A program made the translations under genes and the position numbers. From Sanguibacter suarezii NBRC 16159 (GTDB taxonomy: Bacteria; Actinomycetota; Actinomycetes; Actinomycetales; Cellulomonadaceae), in NCBI RefSeq assembly GCF_001552735.1, contig NZ_BCRT01000011.1, positions 62,001 through 126,000 on the forward strand: 64,000 nt of DNA. The letters run 5' to 3'. Positions 18,983 to 27,674 of this stretch are shown piece by piece (the stretch's first letter is position 1; every line of letters begins with the position of its first letter). The notes beneath the pieces were generated by a model. It made no database searches. It was given only the letters and a program-made list of their open reading frames with translations, and was not told the origin of the DNA.

Positions 18983-19561
18983 GTGAGCGACAGCGGACAG
19001 AACGGTGGCCCTGGTGCATCCGTGACCCGCACGCAGGGTCTTCTCTTCGACGACGACCTGCCCAGCCTGAACGATTCCATCGGCTACCGCGGCCCCACCG
19101 CGTGCCGCGCCGCCGGGATCACCTACCGTCAGCTCGACTACTGGGCACGGACCGGGCTCGTCGAGCCGACCGTGCGCTCGGCGACCGGGTCTGGCACCCA
19201 CCGCCTCTACAGCTTCCGCGACGTCCTCGTCCTCAAGGTCGTCAAGCGGCTCCTGGACACCGGGGTGTCGCTGCAGCAGATCCGTGCGGCCGTCGTCCAC
19301 CTGCGTGAGCGCGGTGTGGAGGACCTGGCCCAGATCACTCTCATGAGCGACGGCGCCTCGGTCTACGAGTGCACCTCGGCCGACGAGGTCATCGACCTGG
19401 TCCAGGGCGGTCAGGGAGTCTTCGGTATCGCGGTCGGTCGGGTCTGGCGCGAGGTGGAGGGGACGCTGGCGACGCTGCCTACCGAGCGTCTCGACGCCCC
19501 GCAGGACGTGCCGGCCCACGACGAGCTCTCCGCCCGTCGTCAGGCTCGCTCGGCGGGCTGA
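18983..19561 (+). CDS. MerR-family regulator (Rv1830-like)
   Basis: A 192-residue protein with a GTG start and GGAGG seven bases upstream. The DNA-binding domain shows IGYRGPTACRAAGITYRQLDYWARTGLV and YSFRDVLVLKVVKRLLDTGVSLQQIRAAV-type segments, diverged from classical MerR. It follows ftsR as Rv1830 follows Rv1828, but the bifunctional nuclease (Rv1829) normally between them is absent; 243 noncoding bases separate the two. Targets unknown. Confidence 0.86.
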   Translation: MSDSGQNGGPGASVTRTQGLLFDDDLPSLNDSIGYRGPTACRAAGITYRQLDYWARTGLVEPTVRSATGSGTHRLYSFRDVLVLKVVKRLLDTGVSLQQIRAAVVHLRERGVEDLAQITLMSDGASVYECTSADEVIDLVQGGQGVFGIAVGRVWREVEGTLATLPTERLDAPQDVPAHDELSARRQARSAG

Positions 19562-19639
19562 GGCCCGCGCCACTGCCGAGCGCCCTCGTCGCGAGGTGCG
19601 CCTCGGAAGGTGCCATCGTCAGGCGCGCGTGGGGTGCGG

Positions 19640-20428
19640 TCAGGCCTCGGCCATGGCCCGCATCGCGCGGGCGAGGATCGTGTCGAAGGCCTGTGCGAGC
19701 TCGGCGGCGGGTGCGCCGGGCCAGTCGTGGATCGCCCGTCCGGCACCCTGGGCCTGCTGCATGGCAGCGCGCTCGGGGATGATGGGGGACAGGATGAGCG
19801 GGCCGTACATCTCTTCGAGCTCCTGCTGGCGGTAGGCCTGCTCGCTGGAGCGTGCCCGCACCCGGTTGATGACGACGCCCAGCGGCTGCAGGTCGGGTGC
19901 GGAGGTGCGGCGCAGCTCGTCGATGGCCTTGAAGGCCCGCCCCGCCGCGGTGACGGAGAACAGTCCCGGCTCGGTGACCACGATCGCGCGGTCGCAGGCC
20001 GTCAGCCCCTGCCGGGTGAGGCCGCCCAGGGACGGCGGGCAGTCGACGAGCACGAGGTCGTACTCGTCCTCGTCGAGGGTCTCCAGTCCCGTCGCCAGGC
20101 GCCCGAGGCGGTGGGCGAAGGTGGGTCCGTCGTGGCGGGCCGACTCGGCCGACCCCATGAGGACGTCGAGCAGGTCCGGGTCCCAGCTGGAGACGGCGAG
20201 CGCCGACTTCACGACGTAGTCGGCTGGGTTGTCCAGGACTGCGGCGACGTCTTGCGCGGCGGCGCCGGTCGCGCCGAGGGAGAGGGTGGTGTCCGCCTGC
20301 GGGTCGAGGTCGACAACCAGTGTCCGCAGTCCGGAGGCGAGTGCCGCCGAGGCCAGTCCGAGGGTGATGGACGTCTTGCCGACGCCGCCTTTCAAGCTGC
20401 ACACTCCGAGCACGGGCACGAGGGGCAC
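19640..20428 (-). CDS. Orphan ParA/MinD-type ATPase
   Basis: A 262-residue deviant Walker ATPase: LGVCSLKGGVGKTSITLGLA near the N-terminus, VVDLDPQADTTLSLG, and LVLVDCPPSLGGLTRQGL. The GTG start has AAGGA upstream. No ParB gene or parS site is nearby, so plasmid-type partitioning is not supported. It may position a cellular structure or act in septum placement. Divergent from pyc. Confidence 0.85.
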   Translation of the reverse strand: MPLVPVLGVCSLKGGVGKTSITLGLASAALASGLRTLVVDLDPQADTTLSLGATGAAAQDVAAVLDNPADYVVKSALAVSSWDPDLLDVLMGSAESARHDGPTFAHRLGRLATGLETLDEDEYDLVLVDCPPSLGGLTRQGLTACDRAIVVTEPGLFSVTAAGRAFKAIDELRRTSAPDLQPLGVVINRVRARSSEQAYRQQELEEMYGPLILSPIIPERAAMQQAQGAGRAIHDWPGAPAAELAQAFDTILARAMRAMAEA

Positions 20429-20576
20429 TGTCCTTCCGGCGAGGTCGCCACTAGGTCGAGCTGCTGGTCACCCGAGATCGAGGACGTGCACCGCGGGTGT
20501 GCTGAAAGCGTTCATCCGGGATCAGAGTACCGAACGCGGAGATTTCTCCGGTCCCGTGATCGAGCGCAGCCAGAAT

Positions 20577-20602
20577 CGTGGGAAGATCGTGATGATCCCA
20601 CG
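20577..20602. promoter_or_regulatory. Inverted repeat in the parA-pyc intergenic region
   Basis: CGTGGGA and TCCCACG, 7 bases each with a 12-base spacer, lie about 110 bases upstream of pyc and 150 upstream of the ParA gene. The 285-base interval otherwise shows AT-rich GGATATAT just before pyc. A divergent operator is conceivable. Confidence 0.35.
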
Positions 20603-20713
20603 CCTGTGGTGTGCGGGGATCTTCTGGGACCGAGGTCGACCTGTGCTGGACGCGCCCGTGGCGGCGCACGGCGGCACCGGGTCCCGGAATCGTCGACTGA
20701 TGGGATATATCGA

Positions 20714-23700
20714 GTGTTCTCCAAGGTCCTGGTTGCCAACCGTGCAGAGATCGCCGTCCGAGCGTTCCGCGCCGCCTATGAGATGGGCGCGCGCACCGTC
20801 GCGGTGTTCCCGCAGGAGGACCGCAACTCCGAGCACCGCCTCAAGGCCGACGAGGCCTACCTCATCGGCGAGCCGGGTCACCCGGTGCGTGCCTACCTCG
20901 ACATCGAGGAGATCGTCCGGGTCGCCAAGGAGGCCGGCGCGGACGCGGTGTACCCCGGCTACGGCTTCCTGTCGGAGAACCCTGACCTCGCCCGTGCGTG
21001 CGCCGAGGCCGGCCTGACCTTCATCGGCCCGCCGGCAGAGGTGCTCGAGCTGGCCGGGAACAAGGTCCGGGCTCTCAAGGCCGCCCGCGAGGCTGGCATC
21101 CCCGTTCTCGCCTCCTCGGAGCCGTCCGCCGACATCGACGAGCTCATCGCCGCAGCCGACGAGATCGGCTTCCCCATCTTCGCCAAGGCCGTGGCCGGCG
21201 GTGGTGGTCGCGGCATGCGCCGCGTGGACAACCGCGAGGACCTCCCCGAGGCCCTCGCGGCCGCCATGCGCGAGGCCGACAGCGCCTTCGGCGACCCGAC
21301 GATGTTCCTCGAGCAGGCCGTCCTGCGGCCGCGCCACATCGAGGTGCAGATCCTCGCGGACGGGGAGGGCAACGTCGTCCACCTCTTCGAGCGCGACTGC
21401 TCCGTCCAGCGCCGCCACCAGAAGGTCATCGAGATCGCCCCGGCCCCCGACCTGGACCCGGCAGTCCGCGACGCGCTGTGCGCCGACGCGGTGAAGTTCG
21501 CGCGGTCCATCGGCTACCAGAACGCCGGCACCGTGGAGTTCCTGCTGGACACGGTGGGGGAGCGGGCTGGCCAGCACGTGTTCATCGAGATGAACCCGCG
21601 CATCCAGGTGGAGCACACGGTCACCGAAGAGGTGACCGACATCGACCTCGTGTCCTCGCAGATGCGCATCGCAGCCGGAGAGACCCTGGCTGACCTCGGC
21701 ATCCGTCAGGAGGACATCCGGGTCAACGGCGCCGCGCTGCAGACCCGCATCACGACCGAGGACCCTGCCAACGGCTTCCGCCCCGACACCGGCCGCATCG
21801 TCGCCTACCGCTCACCGGGCGGCGCGGGAGTCCGCCTGGACGGTGCGACCGCGACGGCCGGCTCCGAGATCAGCGGTCACTTCGACTCCATGCTCGTCAA
21901 GCTCACCTGCCGGGGCCGCGACTACCCGACCGCGGTGCGCCGCGCCCGGCGTGCGCTGGCGGAGTTCCGCATCCGCGGCATCCGCACCAACATCCCCTTC
22001 CTGCAGGCAGTCCTGGCCGACGACGAGTTCGTGGCCGGCCACCTGTCGACGTCCTTCATCGACGAGCGCCCTGAGCTGCTGGTGGCCCGGGAGAGCGCCG
22101 ACCGCGGCACCAAGCTCTTGTCCTTCCTCGGTGACGTGACCGTCAACCGGCCGCACGGCGCCGGGACCGGGGCCATCGACCCGCGGCTCAAGCTGCCCAC
22201 GTGCGACATCGCCCAGCCGGCGCCGGCAGGCACCCGCCAGGCGCTGCTGGAGCTCGGCCCGGAAGGGTTCGCCCGGGCGCTGCGTGACCAGACCGCGGTG
22301 GCCGTCACCGACACCACCTTCCGCGACGCCCACCAGTCACTGCTGGCCACCCGGGTGCGCACGCACGACCTCGAGGTCGTCGCGCCCTACGAGGCGCGGA
22401 TGCTGCCGGGCCTGTTCTCGGTCGAGGCGTGGGGCGGGGCGACCTACGACGTCGCGCTGCGCTTCCTCGGTGAGGACCCGTGGGACCGCCTGACCAAGCT
22501 GCGCGCCGCCTTCCCGAACGTGGCGCTGCAGATGCTGCTGCGCGGGCGCAACACGGTGGGGTACACCCCGTACCCGACCGAGGTGACCGAGGCCTTCGTG
22601 CGCGAGGCCGCGGCGTCGGGCATCGACATCTTCCGCATCTTCGACGCGCTCAACGACGTCGAGCAGATGCGACCGGCGATCGAGGCGGTCCGTGCCACCG
22701 GGACAGCCGTGGCCGAGGTGGCCTTGTGCTACACCGGCAACCTGCTGGACCCGGACGAGACGCTGTACACGCTGGACTACTACCTGGAGCTGGCGGACCG
22801 GATCGTCGCGGCCGGCGCGCACATCCTCGCGATCAAGGACATGGCCGGGCTGCTGCGCCCGGCAGCGGCCGCCACGCTGGTGACCGCGCTGCGCGAGCGC
22901 TTCGACCTGCCGGTGCACCTGCACACCCACGACACCACCGGTGGTCAGATGGCCACGCTCATGGCGGCGATCGACGCCGGCGTCGACGCGGTCGACGTGG
23001 CCTCGGCCGCGATGGCCGGGACCACCAGCCAGCCGCCGATGTCCGCACTGGTCGCCGGCCTGGAGCACACCCCGCGCGACACCGGTCTGTCCCTCGCTGC
23101 GGTGTGCGACCTGGAACCGTACTGGGAGGCTGTGCGGCGCATGTACGCACCCTTCGAGTCCGGCCTCGCAGGCCCGACCGGACGCGTGTACACCCACGAG
23201 ATCCCCGGCGGTCAGCTGTCCAACCTGCGTCAGCAGGCGATCGCGCTGGGCCTGGGGGACCAGTTCGAGCAGATCGAGGCGACCTACGCGGCCGCCGACC
23301 GGATCCTGGGGCGCCTGGTCAAGGTCACGCCGTCCTCGAAGGTCGTGGGAGACCTCGCGCTGCAGCTCGTGGCCCGCGGGGCGGACCCGGAGGACTTCGC
23401 CGAGAACCCGCAGGACTACGACATCCCCGACTCCGTCATCGCCTTCCTCGGCGGCGAGCTCGGCGACCCGCCCGGTGGCTGGCCCGAGCCCTTCCGGTCG
23501 AAGGCGCTGGCCGGGCGGACCGTCCGCGAGGGTGTCCACCCGCTCACCGAGCAGGACGAGGCCGACCTTGCCGGATCCTCCCAGGTACGCCGGGACCGTC
23601 TCAACCACCTGCTCTTCGCCGGTCCGACCAAGGACTTCCTCACCACGCAGGCCAAGTTCGGCGACGTGAGCGTCCTGGACACGCACAGCTACCTGTACGG

Positions 23701-24112
23701 CCTCGAGCGTGAGGAAGAGGTCGAGATCGCGCTCGAGCGCGGGGTGCGTCTGATCGTCGGGCTGGAGGCAGTCGGCGAGCCCGACGTGCGCGGCATGCGG
23801 ACCGTGATGTTCACCCTCAACGGTCAGATCCGACCGATCCAGGTCCGTGACACGAGCATCGAGGTGGACAGCTCTGCCGTGGAGAAGGCCGACCTGGACA
23901 CCCCTGGGCAGATCGCCGCACCCTTCGCCGGTGCCGTCACGCCCGTGGTCCAGGAGGGTCAGCGGGTCGAGGCCGGCCAGACCGTGGCGACCGTCGAGGC
24001 GATGAAGATGGAGGCCTCGATCACCACCCCGGTGGCCGGGACGGTCCAGCGCCTGGCGATCGGCGCGGTCCAGCAGCTCGAGGGTGGAGACCTGGTGATG
24101 GTCATCTCTTAG
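20714..24112 (+). CDS. pyc: Pyruvate carboxylase
   Basis: Biotin-dependent anaplerotic enzyme making oxaloacetate from pyruvate. The GTG start gives VFSKVLVANRAEIAVRA and 1132 residues, the length of one-chain Pyc. Biotin carboxylase domain: GGGGRGMR (about 21200), VEFLLDTV, EMNPRIQVEHTVTEE. Carboxyltransferase domain: TDTTFRDAHQSLLATRVRT, carbamylated Lys in AIKDMAG (about 22835), metal His in HLHTHDTTGG. Biotinyl Lys in VEAMKMEASI (about 24003). The frame is open for a further 1100 bases upstream, but that is antisense to the ParA gene. Confidence 0.96.
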   Translation: MFSKVLVANRAEIAVRAFRAAYEMGARTVAVFPQEDRNSEHRLKADEAYLIGEPGHPVRAYLDIEEIVRVAKEAGADAVYPGYGFLSENPDLARACAEAGLTFIGPPAEVLELAGNKVRALKAAREAGIPVLASSEPSADIDELIAAADEIGFPIFAKAVAGGGGRGMRRVDNREDLPEALAAAMREADSAFGDPTMFLEQAVLRPRHIEVQILADGEGNVVHLFERDCSVQRRHQKVIEIAPAPDLDPAVRDALCADAVKFARSIGYQNAGTVEFLLDTVGERAGQHVFIEMNPRIQVEHTVTEEVTDIDLVSSQMRIAAGETLADLGIRQEDIRVNGAALQTRITTEDPANGFRPDTGRIVAYRSPGGAGVRLDGATATAGSEISGHFDSMLVKLTCRGRDYPTAVRRARRALAEFRIRGIRTNIPFLQAVLADDEFVAGHLSTSFIDERPELLVARESADRGTKLLSFLGDVTVNRPHGAGTGAIDPRLKLPTCDIAQPAPAGTRQALLELGPEGFARALRDQTAVAVTDTTFRDAHQSLLATRVRTHDLEVVAPYEARMLPGLFSVEAWGGATYDVALRFLGEDPWDRLTKLRAAFPNVALQMLLRGRNTVGYTPYPTEVTEAFVREAAASGIDIFRIFDALNDVEQMRPAIEAVRATGTAVAEVALCYTGNLLDPDETLYTLDYYLELADRIVAAGAHILAIKDMAGLLRPAAAATLVTALRERFDLPVHLHTHDTTGGQMATLMAAIDAGVDAVDVASAAMAGTTSQPPMSALVAGLEHTPRDTGLSLAAVCDLEPYWEAVRRMYAPFESGLAGPTGRVYTHEIPGGQLSNLRQQAIALGLGDQFEQIEATYAAADRILGRLVKVTPSSKVVGDLALQLVARGADPEDFAENPQDYDIPDSVIAFLGGELGDPPGGWPEPFRSKALAGRTVREGVHPLTEQDEADLAGSSQVRRDRLNHLLFAGPTKDFLTTQAKFGDVSVLDTHSYLYGLEREEEVEIALERGVRLIVGLEAVGEPDVRGMRTVMFTLNGQIRPIQVRDTSIEVDSSAVEKADLDTPGQIAAPFAGAVTPVVQEGQRVEAGQTVATVEAMKMEASITTPVAGTVQRLAIGAVQQLEGGDLVMVIS

Positions 24113-24121
24113 CAGGTGGCA

Positions 24122-24147
24122 GGCCTGGCTGCGGTGGCGGCCAGGCC
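24122..24147 (+). terminator. Hairpin after pyc
   Basis: GGCCTGGC pairs with GCCAGGCC across a ten-base loop starting ten bases after the pyc stop. No T-tract follows. Confidence 0.5.
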
Positions 24148-24194
24148 GAAAGATGCCTAGCGTGGTCGGGACCAACCCTGAGGAGGAAGCGCAC

Positions 24195-24377
24195 ATGTTC
24201 GCTCACCCGGACGGCCCTGACGGCCCCGACCACGCAGTCGCCGACGAGCTCGCCGAGGACGTCGCCCAGCAGCTGCACGATGCGCACCCGGAGTTCGGCG
24301 AGGTGCCGTTGCTCGAGGTCGACGAGACCGTGCCGCCGCGCCCGGAAGAGCAGATCGCCGACGCCGCACGCGAGTGA
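24195..24377 (+). CDS. Small acidic hypothetical protein
   Basis: A 60-residue protein rich in Asp, Glu and Pro with no Cys, Lys or transmembrane segment. The ATG has a strong AGGAGGA seven bases upstream, which supports real translation. Sequence includes AVADELAEDVAQQLHDAHPEF, probably helical, then a disordered acidic tail. Family not recognised. Confidence 0.6.
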   Translation: MFAHPDGPDGPDHAVADELAEDVAQQLHDAHPEFGEVPLLEVDETVPPRPEEQIADAARE

Positions 24378-24390
24378 GCGCTCTGGCGTC

Positions 24391-24418
24391 GCGCTGGTGC
24401 GGCGCGCCGCACCAGCGC
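24391..24418. terminator. 28-base perfect palindrome between convergent genes
   Basis: GCGCTGGTGCGGCG is followed directly by its exact reverse complement. It is followed at 24418-24453 by four imperfect 9-base repeats of the type CTGTCGGCG. Best read as a bidirectional terminator. Confidence 0.7.
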
Positions 24419-24458
24419 TGTCGGCGCTGTCAGCGTTGTCGGTGCTGAGAGCGCAGGG

Positions 24459-25712
24459 TCAGAGCAGCGGGCTCAGCGGCGTGAGGATCAGCTCGCCGAG
24501 CTTGGCCACGGGGGAGCGACGCTCCCAGTCCTCGAGCAGGAGCTCACGGCAGTTGCTCAGGTCGACCGCGAAGATGTCTTCCATCTGCGCGGCGAGGGTC
24601 TCGTCGTAGATGTTCATGTTGATCTCGTAGTTACCGGTCAGGCTGAGCCGGTCGATGTTCGCGGTGCCGATGGTGGTCCACCGTCCGTCGACGGTCGCCG
24701 TCTTGGCGTGGACCATCGCGTTGCGGTACAGCCAGATGCTCACCCCGGCGCGCAACAGCTGGGAGTAGAGCCCGCGCGAGAGCCAGTCGGTGAGCACGTG
24801 GTTGGACGCCTCGGGCACGATGATCCGCACGTCGACGCCGCGGCGTGCGGCTCCCACGATGACAGCCAGCAGCTCACGGTCCGGGATGAAGTACGCCTGG
24901 GTGAGGTACACATGGTGGGTCGCACGCCGGATCGCCTCGAGGTAGAGGTTGCGGATCGGGTAGACGCGGCGCACCGGGGCGTTGCGGGCGGCCTGGAGCT
25001 CCGGGGCCCAGACGTGGGTGCCGGGGGAGGGGATGGTGGGATTGTCCCCGCGCAGGTTGAGGTTCCAGAAGTCGATGAAGGCGCTGGACAGCTCCCACAC
25101 CGCAGGGCCGGTGAGCTTGAGGTGGGTGTCGCGCCATTGCGTGGCGTAGAGGGTGCCGATGTTGTACCCGCCCACAAAGCCGACCTCGTCGTCGACGACG
25201 AGGATCTTGCGGTGGTCGCGCCCGGTGTGCTTGATGTCCATGAGCAGGACCTGCGGGCGGAAGATCGGGTACTGCAGGACGTGGATCGGCTCGGGGAAGC
25301 GGAAGAACGTGCGGGGGACCACGAGGTTGGCGAATCCGTCGTAGACGACATAGACGTCGACGCCGCGGGCGGAGGCCTCTATGAGGGCGTCCTTGAAGGT
25401 CTGCCCGACCTCGTCGCCCTTCCAGATGTAGGTCTCGATGAAGATCCGCGTCGTGGCGGACCGGATCGCTGCGAGCATCTCCGCGTACAGGTCCTCACCG
25501 AAGGAGTAGACCGTGGTGGTGGAGTCGCCGATCGTGGCCTCTCGCGGGCGCGTGTGCGGGAACACGGCCTTGCGCGATTCCGAGCGCTTCTTCCAGTGGT
25601 CGAGGGCGATGATGGCACCGGCCGCGACGAAGGGGGCGGCCACCGAGACGAGGGCGGCGCGCTTGAACGTCTTCTCGGCGAAACGGATCGCACTCTGCTC
25701 GACATCATCCAC
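24459..25712 (-). CDS. Cardiolipin synthase-like phospholipase D family protein
   Basis: A 417-residue protein with one N-terminal hydrophobic segment (about 15-32) and two HKD catalytic motifs: HTGRDHRKILVVDDEVGFVGG (first 20 include H-x-K-x4-D) and MVHAKTATVDGRW with TIGTANID. This is the layout of cardiolipin synthase ClsA/ClsB, joining phosphatidylglycerols. The GTG start at 25712 lies six bases after TATGTT, suggesting a leaderless message; a longer frame reaching 26105 is antisense-like. Confidence 0.88.
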   Translation of the reverse strand: MDDVEQSAIRFAEKTFKRAALVSVAAPFVAAGAIIALDHWKKRSESRKAVFPHTRPREATIGDSTTTVYSFGEDLYAEMLAAIRSATTRIFIETYIWKGDEVGQTFKDALIEASARGVDVYVVYDGFANLVVPRTFFRFPEPIHVLQYPIFRPQVLLMDIKHTGRDHRKILVVDDEVGFVGGYNIGTLYATQWRDTHLKLTGPAVWELSSAFIDFWNLNLRGDNPTIPSPGTHVWAPELQAARNAPVRRVYPIRNLYLEAIRRATHHVYLTQAYFIPDRELLAVIVGAARRGVDVRIIVPEASNHVLTDWLSRGLYSQLLRAGVSIWLYRNAMVHAKTATVDGRWTTIGTANIDRLSLTGNYEINMNIYDETLAAQMEDIFAVDLSNCRELLLEDWERRSPVAKLGELILTPLSPLL

Positions 25713-25792
25713 CCGATGAACATAGCCGACGCGCAGGTGGGAGGCGCTCTCTGGCGCGCCTCGGAGTGTCCCGGGCGCACGCGTCTGCGGGC

Positions 25793-26320
25793 TTACAGGC
25801 GCCGCTCGAGGAGGACGACGTCGAGCCAGGTGCCGGCGAGCGGTCCATGGGTCATGAGGCCGAGCCTCTCGCGGGTGCCGACGACGCGAAACCCCGCTGC
25901 GCTGTGCAGCGCCAGGCTGGCGGTGTTCTGCGGGAAGACCCCGGACTGGAGCGTCCAGATGCCACCGCGCTGGGCGGACGTGGTGAGCCCGTCGAGCAGC
26001 GCCGCGCCGACCCCGCGTCCTCGCGCGAACGGTGCCACGTACACGGACAGCTCGACGACTCCTGCGTAGACGCAGCGCCCGGACACGGGGGAGACGGCTA
26101 CCCATCCGAGGACCGTGCCGGCGTCGTCGAGCGCGACGTACCGGTGGTCGTCCAGGTGGCTCGAGGTGAACTCTGCCCAGGTCGGGGCCTCGTGGCTGAA
26201 CGTCGCCAGGCCGGTCGCGATGCCAGCCGCGTAGATGTCCAGCACCGCAGGGCCGTGCCCGGCGTCCATCGGCGCCAGGTGCAGGTCGCTGCGAAGGGTA
26301 GCGGGGTGGTCGTGTGTCAT
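25793..26320 (-). CDS. GNAT acetyltransferase, phosphinothricin acetyltransferase-like
   Basis: A 175-residue protein typical of the PAT/MnaT subfamily: DIYAAGIATGLATFSHEAP, VELSVYVAPFARGRGVGAAL with the acetyl-CoA loop, and VFPQNTASLALHSAAGFR. Members acetylate amino-acid-like compounds such as methionine sulfoximine or phosphinothricin. The ATG overlaps the stop of the preceding gene (ATGA), which sets the start despite an open frame to 26683. Confidence 0.85.
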   Translation of the reverse strand: MTHDHPATLRSDLHLAPMDAGHGPAVLDIYAAGIATGLATFSHEAPTWAEFTSSHLDDHRYVALDDAGTVLGWVAVSPVSGRCVYAGVVELSVYVAPFARGRGVGAALLDGLTTSAQRGGIWTLQSGVFPQNTASLALHSAAGFRVVGTRERLGLMTHGPLAGTWLDVVLLERRL

Positions 26321-26859
26321 GACACTGATCGTGCCGGCTGCGGCGACGTCCGCGACCGCAGGTATGCGAGGTGGCACCACAGGCCCACGAGCACGACCAG
26401 CACGCAGACGTGCCATCCCACCGAGGCGGTGGACTCCAGGATCCACGTCTGCGCTGAGATCCTCCAGAGACCTCCCATGACCAGCGCGGCGATGGCCAGG
26501 TGTGGTGAACGCAGCCGTAGTGCCAGCACCAGTGCTGTCAGCGCGAGCATGTTCGTCGGGCCGATCATGACCGGGACGCCGACAAAGATCACCAGGGCGC
26601 TCACCACTGCGAGGAAGCCGAGCTGGCGCGTCCGCAGGGGATCGGCAGGGTGGTTCCATGGAACGAGCGCGAAGAGCGTCCACGTCGCCGGTGCGAGGAA
26701 GAACACCAGGGTGAAGGGCAGGCGTCCGTACACCAGCACCACGCCGATAATCGTGGCGACTGCTCCGGCGAGAGCAAGGATGCCTAGCTGCTCGACGCTG
26801 CGTCTGCCGTCGTCAGAGGCGTTGAGGTACCGCATCCACAGAGCCCGCACACGCGTCAT
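26317..26859 (-). CDS. Hypothetical five-helix membrane protein
   Basis: A 180-residue protein with about five hydrophobic segments (near 26-45, 47-66, 81-98, 100-117, 145-165) and a positively charged N-terminus. No motif recognised. It is translationally coupled to the downstream acetyltransferase, so the two form a small operon transcribed away from the recombinase region. Confidence 0.65.
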   Translation of the reverse strand: MTRVRALWMRYLNASDDGRRSVEQLGILALAGAVATIIGVVLVYGRLPFTLVFFLAPATWTLFALVPWNHPADPLRTRQLGFLAVVSALVIFVGVPVMIGPTNMLALTALVLALRLRSPHLAIAALVMGGLWRISAQTWILESTASVGWHVCVLVVLVGLWCHLAYLRSRTSPQPARSVS

Positions 26860-26884
26860 GGCGTCACTCTACGCAGATCGTGCA

Positions 26885-27037
26885 ATGAGTCAAGAACTTC
26901 GCAGGCGGGACGTCTTGCTTCTCGACGGGAGGTGGGCGGGCGGTTCGATCGAGCTGGCGGCAGGGGAGCACCCCGTCCGACGGCGAGCGCCGCTCCCGGG
27001 CAGCGTCCGGCCGCTCTGCGCCGCCGTAATGTCATAA
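26885..27037 (+). CDS. Possible 50-residue orphan frame ending in the palindrome
   Basis: An ATG frame encodes MSQELRRRDVLLLDGRWAG and continues to a stop located inside the palindrome at 27022-27052. There is no Shine-Dalgarno. It could be the truncated start of a gene cut at the palindrome, or chance. Confidence 0.2.
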   Translation: MSQELRRRDVLLLDGRWAGGSIELAAGEHPVRRRAPLPGSVRPLCAAVMS

Positions 27038-27052
27038 GATACATTATCGGCG
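27022..27052. repeat. AT-rich palindrome TAATGT-N8-ACATTA flanked by CGCCG/CGGCG
   Basis: CGCCG-TAATGT at 27022-27032 is complementary to ACATTA-T-CGGCG at 27041-27052 apart from one bulged T; the centre is CATAAGAT. Its low GC is unlike the surroundings and its two-half-site layout resembles a recombinase or regulator binding site. Confidence 0.6.
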
Positions 27053-27482
27053 GGGCGGATGGTTGGGCTGGTGGGGTCAGAAGGGGCTGGTCAGGGCCCG
27101 AAAGGGCCGGGTAGCGCATGGGAGGCAGACGCGCCGTGATCCCGACAGTCCGCAGGGGCTCGTCAATCTCTAGGTCAGGGCAAACTGCACAGTCGCGGTG
27201 GTGGGTCGCTGGCTGCAGGCGGACAGCAAGGCGGCAGTCAGGCTGGGTCGATACGCGACGTCGGTGAGCATCGACGGCAGCCCATGCGGCTGTCGGCTCT
27301 GCGGCTCGATGTGACTCGGTGGCGGCGCGTCGGACGGCAGCGTCATCTGCGTCACGGCCGCCGGGACGGTCGCGCAAGCGTCGAGGTGCCTGAGGGTTCT
27401 GTAAGAGCTCAAGCACTGGAATCGCTGATCACCGAGCGCCACCGTTGAGCGCTCCGCTCCGTTCTGTGCCGTTTGTCGCACT

Positions 27483-27512
27483 TACTACGTTGTACGCTGC
27501 AAGAACGTAGTA
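27483..27512. promoter_or_regulatory. Inverted repeat upstream of the recombinase
   Basis: TACTACGTT (27483-27491) and AACGTAGTA (27504-27512) form a perfect 9-base inverted repeat with a 12-base spacer, 160 bases before the recombinase start. Candidate recombinase core site or operator. Confidence 0.55.
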
Positions 27513-27674
27513 TCCGTTTTGGGGCAAACAGGTCCCCCAGTGCGACGCTGAGGCTCGCTCTGGCCGCCTAGAGATCACCTCTGTCACCCGTCGTCTCACG
27601 AGTGTCAGAGGCTGTCACTAGGCTCCGCAGAAGTCCTCCGTCCGCTGGAGGCTTCAGTCGAAGGAGCTCGTCCC

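Larger units (their letters stand above)
26860..27674. other. Gene-poor interval before the recombinase
   Basis: About 800 bases without a convincing gene. Open frames here lack family features and good ribosome binding sites. Local AT-rich patches (27027-27047, 27483-27520) carry the two palindromes listed separately. The interval may be the scar or flank of an integration event, but no tRNA and no direct repeat marking an attachment site were seen. Confidence 0.5.

Noticed and set aside
19640-20428. Plasmid or chromosome partition locus
   Set aside because: ParA-type ATPase only; no parB gene or repeated parS-like sites nearby.
19610-20713. A 1500-codon frame extending pyc leftward
   Set aside because: The extra 368 codons are antisense to the ParA gene; the known Pyc N-terminus begins at 20714.
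26856-27416. A 186-codon minus-strand frame in the gene-poor interval
   Set aside because: Arg/Pro-rich without motifs, membrane segment or ribosome binding site.
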